DNA of 8,322 nt, taken from NCBI GenBank assembly GCA_031396505.1, contig JANNKX010000404.1, positions 1 through 8,322 on the forward strand, written 5' to 3'. Source of the stretch: JAAFHS01 sp031396505 (GTDB taxonomy: Bacteria > Pseudomonadota > Alphaproteobacteria > Rhodobacterales > Rhodobacteraceae). This document shows positions 1-4,986 of the stretch, in pieces (the first letter of the stretch is position 1; each line of letters begins with the position of its first letter). The notes under the pieces are model-generated. The model had not been told where the DNA came from. It did not search any database and worked only from the letters and a program-made list of their open reading frames with translations. The position numbers and the translations under genes are program-made.

Positions 1-935
1 GTCACCAACTGAAACGGTCGCGTCTCGATCACCGCACCCGCGGGGGCCACGCCAATCACCACCGACACGCCCCAACCGCGATGCGTGCATTCCAGCGCAT
101 CGCGCATCACCTTCACATTGCCCGTGCAATCGAACGAATAATCCGCCCCGCCAATCTTATCGACCGGCGTCTTGGTCAGATCCACAATCGCCTGCACGAT
201 CGACCCCTCCACTTCCTTTGGGTTCAGGAAATGGGTCATCCCGAACTTCTCACCCCAGGCCTTTTTGTCGTTGTTCAGATCGACACCGATGATCATATCG
301 GCCCCCGCCATCTTCAGCCCCTGAATGACGTTCAGCCCGATGCCGCCAAGACCAAACACCACGGCCTTCGCCCCGATCTCCACCTTGGCCGTATTCAGCA
401 CCGCCCCGATGCCTGTGGTCACCCCGCAGCCGATGTAGCAGATCTTGTCAAACGGCGCGTCATCCCGCACCTTTGCCAGCGCAATTTCCGGCACCACTGT
501 GTGGTTGGCAAACGTCGAACAGCCCATGTAGTGATAGATCGGCGTACCATCCAGCATCGAAAACCGGCTGGTCCCGTCCGGCATCAACCCCTGCCCCTGT
601 GTCGCCCGGATCGCTGTGCAAAGGTTGGTTTTCTGACTTAGGCACGACGGACATTCCCGACATTCCGGCGTATACAGCGGGATCACATGATCGCCCACCT
701 TCAGGCTTTTCACCCCCGGCCCCACCGCAATCACCACGCCAGCCCCTTCATGCCCCAGAATTGCGGGAAACAGCCCCTCGGGGTCCGCGCCCGACAGCGT
801 GAATTCGTCCGTATGGCAAATCCCGGTGGCCTTGATTTCCACCAGCACCTCGCCTTCTTTCGGGTCGGCGAGGTTGACCTCCATCACGACCAATGGCTGT
901 CCTGCGGCGATGGCGACGGCGGCGCGTGTGCGCAT
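1..935 (-). CDS. frmA: S-(hydroxymethyl)glutathione dehydrogenase / class III alcohol dehydrogenase (3' end off the left edge)
   Basis: This cytoplasmic zinc enzyme oxidises S-hydroxymethylglutathione, formed spontaneously from formaldehyde and glutathione, to S-formylglutathione with NAD+; it also acts as an S-nitrosoglutathione reductase. The window holds 311 codons of a family usually near 370-375, so about 60 C-terminal residues are missing. Visible residues are the catalytic zinc ligands C40, H62 (in GHE) and C170, the structural zinc cysteines C92, C95, C98 and C106, the Rossmann motif GLGGIG at 195-200, and D219 at the end of the next strand, which fits NAD preference. R110 with the following TQGQGLMPDGTSRF stretch is the class III signature. 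The ATG at 933-935 has a good ribosome site (AAGGAG, 943-948 on the minus strand) 7 bases upstream. It reads MRTRAAVAIAAGQPL, the normal family N-terminus. No partner gene of formaldehyde oxidation is seen in the window. Confidence 0.96.
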   Translation of the reverse strand, partial: MRTRAAVAIAAGQPLVVMEVNLADPKEGEVLVEIKATGICHTDEFTLSGADPEGLFPAILGHEGAGVVIAVGPGVKSLKVGDHVIPLYTPECRECPSCLSQKTNLCTAIRATQGQGLMPDGTSRFSMLDGTPIYHYMGCSTFANHTVVPEIALAKVRDDAPFDKICYIGCGVTTGIGAVLNTAKVEIGAKAVVFGLGGIGLNVIQGLKMAGADMIIGVDLNNDKKAWGEKFGMTHFLNPKEVEGSIVQAIVDLTKTPVDKIGGADYSFDCTGNVKVMRDALECTHRGWGVSVVIGVAPAGAVIETRPFQLV

Positions 936-962
936 CGGTATTCTCCTTGGCTTTTTGCATCA

Positions 963-991
963 AGCTACGGGGAATATCACCGTAAACGCAA
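963..991 (-). promoter_or_regulatory. candidate sigma-70 promoter of frmA
   Basis: On the minus strand TTGCGT (986-991) is followed after exactly 17 bases by GTAGCT (963-968). Transcription would start near 956, leaving a leader of about 20 bases that contains the AAGGAG ribosome site. The -10 box is weak against the E. coli consensus, so this rests on the TTG core, the spacing and the position. Confidence 0.35.
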
Positions 992-1001
992 TGACAAAGC
1001 T

Positions 1002-1041
1002 GCCGGGCCCGCGCGTCATCTGGGGGCGGTGCGGACCCGGC
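1002..1041 (-). terminator. GC-rich hairpin after the small lipoprotein gene
   Basis: GCCGGGCCCGC at 1002-1012 pairs with GCGGACCCGGC at 1031-1041, an 11-base stem with one G-U pair on the minus strand and an 18-base loop. It begins 9 bases after the stop of the 1051-1320 gene in that gene's reading direction. Only a short T run follows (AGCTTTGTC), so it may be a weak intrinsic terminator or an RNA 3'-end stabiliser separating this gene from frmA. Confidence 0.45.
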
Positions 1042-1050
1042 GCAAACGGC

Positions 1051-1320
1051 TTACTGCATCTCGGCCATCAAGGCGTCGATAGCATCGCACGCCGCCTGCG
1101 GGTTATCGCCAACATTGGCGAACTGGGTCTGCAATTCCGCCGCACGGCCCGAAAACTGTTCCAGCTTGGCAGCGTCGGTCGTGCCCAGTTCCGTCATCCG
1201 CGCCGACAGGGCCGCGACCTTGGCCTGCGCATCCTCGACCGTGCATTCCGCCGCTTGTTCATTGCAGGCCGCCAGCGTCAGTGCAAATGCCCCGACAAGG
1301 GCAAGTTTTGTGATCTGCAT
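1051..1320 (-). CDS. small lipoprotein of unknown function, helical with a cysteine pair
   Basis: This is an 89-residue predicted lipoprotein that I cannot assign to a named family. The N-terminus has a short basic start (MQITK), a hydrophobic segment and a clean lipobox L16-A17-A18-C19. Asn rather than Asp follows the lipidated Cys, which by the E. coli rule favours outer-membrane sorting, although that rule is not proven in alphaproteobacteria. The mature chain is about 70 residues, rich in Ala, Glu and Gln, and probably forms two helices (about 27-45 and 49-68) plus a short C-terminal helix. C26 and C78 are the only other cysteines and could form a periplasmic disulfide. The ATG has an AGGAG ribosome site about 6 bases upstream. 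It is divergent from the I78-type lipoprotein at 1522 across about 200 bases and is followed by a hairpin before frmA, so it is probably monocistronic. Confidence 0.85.
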   Translation of the reverse strand: MQITKLALVGAFALTLAACNEQAAECTVEDAQAKVAALSARMTELGTTDAAKLEQFSGRAAELQTQFANVGDNPQAACDAIDALMAEMQ

Positions 1321-1352
1321 GGAAATCTCCTGTTTGAATACGTCGTGCCCTT

Positions 1353-1381
1353 GCCTAAGCGCAGGCTATATTGCCCCACAA
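1353..1381 (-). promoter_or_regulatory. candidate promoter of the small lipoprotein gene
   Basis: On the minus strand TTGTGG (1376-1381) is followed after 17 bases by TTAGGC (1353-1358). The predicted start near 1346 gives a leader of about 25 bases that includes the AGGAG ribosome site. Position and spacing are good, but the -10 box is non-consensus. Confidence 0.35.
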
Positions 1382-1421
1382 CCCTGTGTTGCGCACGTCG
1401 GCGGATGACCGGCCCACGCAA

Positions 1422-1436
1422 CGCCGCGAAGCGGCG
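1422..1436. other. short hairpin in the divergent intergenic region
   Basis: CGCCGC at 1422-1427 and GCGGCG at 1431-1436 form a perfect 6-base stem around the loop GAA. It sits between two divergent lipoprotein genes, upstream of both candidate promoters, so it is not placed to terminate either one. It could be a protein-binding palindrome or simply GC-rich chance pairing. Confidence 0.3.
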
Positions 1437-1462
1437 CATTTCAGCCCATGCTGGCATTACCC

Positions 1463-1491
1463 TTGCCCTGCGCCCATGCGGCGGGCTAGCC
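1463..1491 (+). promoter_or_regulatory. candidate promoter of the I78-type lipoprotein gene
   Basis: TTGCCC (1463-1468) is followed after 17 bases by CTAGCC (1486-1491), giving a start near 1498-1500. That would leave almost no leader for an ATG at 1504 but about 23 bases for the ATG at 1522, which agrees with choosing the later start. Confidence 0.35.
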
Positions 1492-1521
1492 TGTCAGCAG
1501 ACCATGAAAAGGGATGCCCCG

Positions 1522-1812
1522 ATGTCGCGCGCACTGGTTTTGACGGCTGTCGTGCTGCTGTCCGCCTGCACACAGCAAACCGATCCGCGCTATCTTGGCC
1601 CGCCCATTCCCGCCCCCGGCTTTGATGCCTGCGGCGCGGCCGAGCTGCAGGATATGGTCGGCGAAAACCGCCGCATCCTGCAAACCATCCGCTTTGCCGT
1701 GCCTGTGCGCATCATCGAACCGGGGCAGGCCGTGACGCAGGACTACAGCCCGAACCGCCTGAACATCTACATCGGCGGGGGCGGCATCATCGAAAGCATC
1801 AGCTGCGGGTGA
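1522..1812 (+). CDS. lipoprotein of the I78 peptidase-inhibitor family
   Basis: This 96-residue lipoprotein has a mature domain matching the I78 inhibitor family (Pfam Inhibitor_I78), small proteins that inhibit serine proteases; the best known is a fungal elastase inhibitor. The N-terminus carries a hydrophobic segment and lipobox L13-S14-A15-C16, so it should be lipidated and periplasm-facing. The domain runs from about 35 to 96. It shows the conserved start C37-G-A-A-E-L-Q, a PVRIIEPGQAVT segment at 61-72, the DYSPNRLN core at 74-81, and a terminal S94-C95-G96. C37 and C95 fit the family disulfide. An upstream in-frame ATG at 1504 would add MKRDAP; I prefer 1522 because AAGGGA lies 8 bases before it and nothing suitable precedes 1504. 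Family membership is fairly secure from the pattern. The target protease is unknown, and a protective role against external or envelope proteases is inference. Confidence 0.85.
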   Translation: MSRALVLTAVVLLSACTQQTDPRYLGPPIPAPGFDACGAAELQDMVGENRRILQTIRFAVPVRIIEPGQAVTQDYSPNRLNIYIGGGGIIESISCG

Positions 1813-1830
1813 TGCGGGCTGGTCAAACCC

Positions 1831-1852
1831 GTAGGGCGGGGTTCACCACGCC
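1831..1852. repeat. hairpin motif resembling a dispersed GTAGGGCGGGGTT-type repeat
   Basis: Eighteen bases after the lipoprotein stop, GTAGG is followed by a hairpin: GGCGGGG (1835-1841), loop TTCA, and CCACGCC (1846-1852), with one mismatch. Motifs beginning GTAGGG(C/T)GGG with a short hairpin are, from memory, scattered between genes in many proteobacterial genomes. No second copy is present in this window, so its repeat nature is not shown here. It could also work as a terminator for the I78 gene, though no T run follows. Confidence 0.35.
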
Positions 1853-1990
1853 ACCGCGCAGACTGCAGGCGTTGCCGGTCGATTTCGGCGGTGTCTTAAG
1901 TCGATGAGTCTGGACATTGACCAGAATGGGCGATGGTTGCGTTGAGCCTGTGGCGAACATTGATCGCTTTCCTTATTTGCCCGGAAGCAA

Positions 1991-2005
1991 GGCGCGGTAC
2001 GCGCC
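1991..2005. other. short perfect hairpin in the intergenic gap
   Basis: GGCGCG at 1991-1996 pairs with CGCGCC at 2000-2005 around the loop GTA. It is followed at once by GCCGGGCAGCGCCTGACC, which has weaker self-complementarity. No gene ends nearby in the right position, so a terminator role is unsupported unless an unannotated transcript passes through. Confidence 0.3.
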
Positions 2006-2120
2006 GCCGGGCAGCGCCTGACCGCCCTGTCCGCACAGCAGCGATTCACCTCACATGAGCCTTGCGCACTCAAGTCACTGAGACCCCCATGAACACTCAT
2101 CCCGCGAGGTTTAAAAAGTC

Positions 2121-2148
2121 TTAACATGACCCCGGAAATAAATATTAT
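2121..2148 (+). promoter_or_regulatory. promoter-like sequence with no obvious downstream gene
   Basis: TTAACA (2121-2126) and TATTAT (2143-2148) each match the sigma-70 consensus at 5 of 6 positions and are 16 bases apart, inside the AT-rich block. It is the best consensus match I noticed in the window. A transcript would start near 2155, run through the inverted repeat at 2175-2196, and then be antisense to the 3' end of the dehydrogenase gene. Confidence 0.35.
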
Positions 2149-2174
2149 CCCATTGAAACAAAAACGAAATCCTT

Positions 2175-2196
2175 GAAATTGACAGCCGTCAATTTC
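2175..2196 (-). terminator. perfect inverted repeat, likely terminator of the hydroxyacid dehydrogenase gene
   Basis: GAAATTGAC (2175-2183) and GTCAATTTC (2188-2196) form a perfect 9-base stem with a 4-base loop, 4 bases beyond the stop codon of the minus-strand gene. On that strand it is followed by a T-rich but interrupted tail containing TTTCG and TTTTTG. The stem is AT-rich, unlike the usual GC-rich terminator of such genomes. An operator role is an alternative, because the same bases contain a consensus TTGACA. Confidence 0.5.
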
Positions 2197-2200
2197 CCCC

Positions 2201-3187
2201 TTACAGCATCCCCGGCACCACCTGATCCGGTGGCCTGTGGCCATCTGCGAAGGTCTTGATGTTGATGATCACCTTCTCGCCCATCTCCACCCGCCCCTCC
2301 AGCGTCGCCGATCCCATATGTGGCAGCAGCACCACGTTGGGCAGATCGCGCAGGCGCGGGTTCACGTCGTGGCCGTGTTCGAACACGTCCAATCCCGCCG
2401 CCGCAATCTCGCCCGCCCGCAGGGCCCGCGTCAGGGCGTTCTCGTCGATCACCTCGCCGCGGGATGTGTTCACGATCACCGCCGAGGGCTTCATCAGTTT
2501 CAACCGCCGCGCGTTCAGCAGATGAAACGTCGATGGCGTATGCGGGCAGTTGACCGAAATGATGTCCATCCGCGCGACCATCTGATCAAGGCTTTCCCAC
2601 CAGGTCGCCTCAAGCTCTGCCTCGACCTCCGGGCGCAGGCGTTTGCGGTTGTTGTAATGCACCTGCATTCCGAACGCGCGTGCGCGCCGCGCCACCGCCT
2701 GCCCGATCCGCCCCATGCCCAAGATTCCCAGACGCTTGCCCCCGATGCGCCCGCCCAGATGCGCCATTGGTGACCAGCCCAGCCATTGCCCCGCCTGCAT
2801 TTCCGCCAGCCCCTGCGGAATACGCCGGGTGACGGACAGGATCAGCGCCATCACCATATCGGCGGTATCTTCGGTCACCACGCCGGGGGTGTTTGATACC
2901 AGAATCCCCCGCTGCCGCGCGGTGGCGACATCGATGTGGTCAACCCCCGCGCCATAATTCGCGATCAGTTTCAACCGATCGCCCGCCTGCCCGATCAGGC
3001 CCGCATCAATTGCATCCCCAATCGTCGGCACGATCACATCGGCCTCGCGCATCGCGGCGGCAAGCTCGTCGCGCGTCATCTTGACGTCGGGATCACGCAG
3101 GCGCACGTCGAACAGTTCGGTCAGGCGGGTTTCCACGGCGGGCGGCAGGCGTCGCGTGACGACAACACTCAGGCGTTGGGCTGGCAT
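2201..3187 (-). CDS. D-2-hydroxyacid dehydrogenase, probably glyoxylate/hydroxypyruvate reductase
   Basis: This 328-residue cytoplasmic enzyme belongs to the D-isomer-specific 2-hydroxyacid dehydrogenases, which reduce 2-oxo acids such as glyoxylate or hydroxypyruvate. Substrate-binding halves flank a central Rossmann domain with G157-M-G159-R-I-G162. The second strand ends in YNNRKR (178-183) with no acidic residue, which favours NADPH over NADH. Substrate loop residues N77-Y78-G79-A80-G81 are present, as are the catalytic Arg R243 (NTSRGEVID) and catalytic His H290 (LLPHMGSAT). The usual Glu of the DVFxxEP motif is absent: the sequence reads D267-V-F-E-H-G-H, placing Gly272 where the His-partner Glu is expected. 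The ATG at 3187 has GAGGGAAG a few bases upstream. The gene stands alone, divergent from the SH3 protein gene, and ends at an inverted repeat. The exact substrate cannot be read from sequence. Confidence 0.92.
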   Translation of the reverse strand: MPAQRLSVVVTRRLPPAVETRLTELFDVRLRDPDVKMTRDELAAAMREADVIVPTIGDAIDAGLIGQAGDRLKLIANYGAGVDHIDVATARQRGILVSNTPGVVTEDTADMVMALILSVTRRIPQGLAEMQAGQWLGWSPMAHLGGRIGGKRLGILGMGRIGQAVARRARAFGMQVHYNNRKRLRPEVEAELEATWWESLDQMVARMDIISVNCPHTPSTFHLLNARRLKLMKPSAVIVNTSRGEVIDENALTRALRAGEIAAAGLDVFEHGHDVNPRLRDLPNVVLLPHMGSATLEGRVEMGEKVIINIKTFADGHRPPDQVVPGML

Positions 3188-3233
3188 CTGGGGCTTCCCT
3201 CAAGACTGTACTGATGGCAAAGTGATCCGAACA

Positions 3234-3253
3234 GGGGGCAGTGACAAGCCCCC
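3234..3253. other. hairpin between divergent genes, upstream of the SH3 gene
   Basis: GGGGGC (3234-3239) pairs perfectly with GCCCCC (3248-3253) across an 8-base loop. It lies in the 110-base gap between the hydroxyacid dehydrogenase and SH3 genes, so it could be in a leader or part of a shared control region. I could not identify convincing promoter boxes for either gene here. Confidence 0.3.
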
Positions 3254-3297
3254 GGAGGCGCGGTCCCACAAATGGACCCGAGGCAGCAGAGGTGAAC

Positions 3298-3927
3298 ATG
3301 CGGGTTTGGCTGGCAGTTGGTGCGGCAATCTGGGGTCTGGCGACAGCCGCCGCCGCCGAAGGCGATCTGATGCGCAAGGCCCCGCCTGCGCGGCCCGCCG
3401 ATCTGGTCGAGGTGTCGGTGGCCGCACCCGCCGATATTGCACCGCCCGTGACCGGGGCGACGGCGGCCATCGCCCCCGACAACCCGCCGCGCGATCCGAA
3501 CCGGGGTGCGGTGACCAATCTGCCGTTGCCCCGCTTTGTCACGCTGAAAACCAACGAAGGCAATGCCCGGCGCGGCCCCGGACTGACGCATCGCATCGAC
3601 TGGGTGTTCACGCGTGCGGGCATGCCATTGCAGGTGACAGCCGAGTTTGACAATTGGCGCCGGGTCGAGGATCAGGAAGGCGCGGGTGGCTGGATTCACT
3701 ATTCCTTGCTGTCGGGCACGCGGTCGGCACTTGTGACCACCGATCTGGCGGCCTTCCGTGATGACCCCGATGATGCCGCACGCGTGACGTTTCAAGCCGA
3801 GACTGGTGTGGTCGGGCGGGTGCTGGAATGCAGCGCCGACTGGTGCCGGATGAATGTTGACGGCAGCCGTGCATGGGTGCGCAAAACCGCGCTTTGGGGC
3901 GTCAGCGCCGATGAGATCATCGAATAG
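3298..3927 (+). CDS. exported protein with two bacterial SH3-like domains
   Basis: This 209-residue protein starts with a signal peptide (MRVWLAVGAAIWGLATAAAA) and a likely cut after A20, so it should be periplasmic. A Pro/Ala-rich, probably unstructured linker covers about 23-78. The first SH3 domain (SH3_4 style) spans about 80-146 and contains the characteristic F80-V-T-L-K, N89-A-R-R-G-P, W120-R-R-V and G131-W-I-H-Y. A second, more diverged one spans about 163-200 and contains W182-C-R and W193-V-R. C178 and C183 are close together and could form a disulfide. Such SH3 modules usually bind peptides or cell-wall components; the ligand here is unknown. The ATG at 3298 is chosen because GAGGTG lies just upstream and the signal peptide begins there; an in-frame open stretch from 3241 lacks such features. 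Confidence 0.88.
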   Translation: MRVWLAVGAAIWGLATAAAAEGDLMRKAPPARPADLVEVSVAAPADIAPPVTGATAAIAPDNPPRDPNRGAVTNLPLPRFVTLKTNEGNARRGPGLTHRIDWVFTRAGMPLQVTAEFDNWRRVEDQEGAGGWIHYSLLSGTRSALVTTDLAAFRDDPDDAARVTFQAETGVVGRVLECSADWCRMNVDGSRAWVRKTALWGVSADEIIE

Positions 3928-3933
3928 CATCGC

Positions 3934-3962
3934 TTGTTTCTGCATGCTTGCTGCGGCATAGG
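3934..3962 (+). promoter_or_regulatory. candidate promoter of the cation transporter gene
   Basis: TTGTTT (3934-3939) is followed after 17 bases by CATAGG (3957-3962), just after the SH3 gene stop. The start would fall near 3968-3970, about 20 bases before the ATG at 3990. The 62-base gap would also allow read-through from the SH3 gene. Confidence 0.3.
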
Positions 3963-3989
3963 ACTGCCAACGCAACACCGGGGGCTGAC

Positions 3990-4877
3990 ATGACACCACC
4001 GTCGCATCGGCTTAACCTGTCTGCGGGGCTGGCGTCTGTGATCGTGGCAGCAGTGCTGGTCGCGTTAAAGCTGTGGGCGCTTGCGGAAACCGGCGCGCTG
4101 TCGGTGGCGGTGTCGCTGGCGGATTCGGCGTTGGACATGATGGTATCGGTTGGGGCCATCGCGGCGATCATTTACGCCGCAAAACCCGCCGACGAGGATC
4201 ATGCCTTCGGCCACACATCGGTCGAGGATCTGGCATCCTTGGCGCAGGCCGTGTTCATCCTGATGTCTGCGGGCGTCATTGCAGCGGCGGCCGTGATGCG
4301 GTTGTTGTCCAACGCGCCGGTTGCCCTGCAGTCCGAAGGCCGTGGGATCATCGTGATGCTTTCGTCGATCGTCCTGACGGCGGGGTTGGTGCTGTGGCAG
4401 GGCCGGGTCGCAAAGGCCACCGGCAGCAAGGTCATCGCGGCGGACCGGCTGCACTATTTGGGCGATCTGGTGCCGAATGTCGGGGCGATTGTGGCCTTGT
4501 GGGCGTCATCGGCCTTGGGGCTGGGGCAGGTGGATTCAGTGGTCGCACTGGGTGCGGCGGGGATGCTTGCCTTTGGCGCGTGGGGCATCGGGCGCAAGGC
4601 TTGGGACGCGCTGATGGACCGGCGCGCAGATCCTGCGATCATCGCCGCGATTGGCGCGATGGCGGCCGACTGGCCGGGCGTGCACGGCTTTCACGATCTG
4701 AAGACACGCATGGCGGGCAGCCGCATCTTTGTGAACATCCATATCGAACTGGACGGCGATCAGTCGCTGCATGACGCCCATGCCATCGGCGCAGGTCTGC
4801 GGGGCGCGATTCTGCAGGCCTATCCGCAGGCCGATGTCATCGTGCACAAGGACGTCGCGCGCGCCGGACAGGTATAA
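3990..4877 (+). CDS. fieF: cation diffusion facilitator (FieF-like metal/proton antiporter)
   Basis: This 295-residue inner-membrane protein of the CDF family exports divalent metals (Zn2+, Fe2+ and related ions) from the cytoplasm using the proton gradient. Hydrophobic segments typical of the six-helix fold cover about 12-200. The transport site is intact: D45 and D49 in SLADSALD, and H155 and D159 in ADRLHYLGD. The second metal site has D68, H71 and H75 in PADEDHAFGH. The cytoplasmic C-terminal domain (about 210-295) keeps the metal-binding and dimer signature WPGVHGFHDLKTR with H235, and H251 in VNIHIEL. Numbering and spacing match E. coli FieF closely, but metal preference cannot be read from sequence. 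The ATG at 3990 gives the normal N-terminus; its ribosome site (GGGGGC) is weak. A TTG at 3948 would only add an unrelated 14-residue extension. Confidence 0.93.
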   Translation: MTPPSHRLNLSAGLASVIVAAVLVALKLWALAETGALSVAVSLADSALDMMVSVGAIAAIIYAAKPADEDHAFGHTSVEDLASLAQAVFILMSAGVIAAAAVMRLLSNAPVALQSEGRGIIVMLSSIVLTAGLVLWQGRVAKATGSKVIAADRLHYLGDLVPNVGAIVALWASSALGLGQVDSVVALGAAGMLAFGAWGIGRKAWDALMDRRADPAIIAAIGAMAADWPGVHGFHDLKTRMAGSRIFVNIHIELDGDQSLHDAHAIGAGLRGAILQAYPQADVIVHKDVARAGQV

Positions 4878-4909
4878 CTGACGCTGATACGCATTGGAGT
4901 AGGCTGGCG

Positions 4910-4955
4910 GAATAGGCGCGCTGAACGGTCGACAGGTCCGTTCTACGCGCTATTC
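4910..4955. promoter_or_regulatory. long imperfect inverted repeat: candidate TetR operator and/or terminator
   Basis: Working outward from the 9-base centre at 4929-4937, GAACGG (4923-4928) pairs with CCGTTC (4938-4943), then comes a 2x2 mismatch, GCGCG (4916-4920) pairs with CGCGC (4946-4950), then a single-base bulge (G4915), and GAATA (4910-4914) pairs with TATTC (4951-4955). That is 16 base pairs in all. The core can be read as half-sites GAACGGTC and GTCCGTTC separated by 5 bases, with one mismatch, a typical TetR operator form. It lies 31 bases before the TetR-family gene, suggesting autoregulation. It is also 32 bases after the transporter stop and is followed by ATTTTGC, so it could terminate that transcript. 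Confidence 0.55.
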
Positions 4956-4986
4956 ATTTTGCAGTTGAGTAACGGATGGTTGACGC

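Larger units (their letters stand above)
1853..2174. other. long gene-free region with an AT-rich block
   Basis: I find no convincing gene here. A minus-strand open frame at 1843-2244 runs into the neighbouring dehydrogenase gene in another frame and lacks any recognisable protein character. The left half is GC-rich and includes the hairpin at 1991-2005. The right part is very different: by my count only 20 of the 70 bases at 2111-2180 are G or C. That block contains a promoter-like sequence on the plus strand. Possible explanations are a small RNA gene, a decayed mobile or coding sequence, or a foreign segment. Confidence 0.5.

Noticed and set aside
1422..1436. Hairpin as a transcription terminator
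   Set aside because: It lies between divergent genes, upstream of both, and no T run follows on either strand.
1504..1521. Earlier ATG for the I78 lipoprotein adding six residues
   Set aside because: No ribosome site lies before 1504, the extra residues precede a complete signal peptide, and AAGGGA is well placed for the ATG at 1522.
1843..2244. Minus-strand open frame of 133 codons in the intergenic gap
   Set aside because: It overlaps the dehydrogenase gene in another frame, has no ribosome site, and its composition is Arg/Cys-rich like a random GC-rich frame.
3948..3989. TTG start extending the cation transporter by 14 residues
   Set aside because: The extension lacks membrane or family character, no ribosome site precedes it, and numbering from the ATG at 3990 matches FieF at D45 and D49.
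3169..3999. Long minus-strand open frame of 276 codons opposite the SH3 gene
   Set aside because: It lies antisense to a clear signal-peptide protein with SH3 motifs and shows no recognisable domain; long shadow frames are expected in GC-rich DNA.
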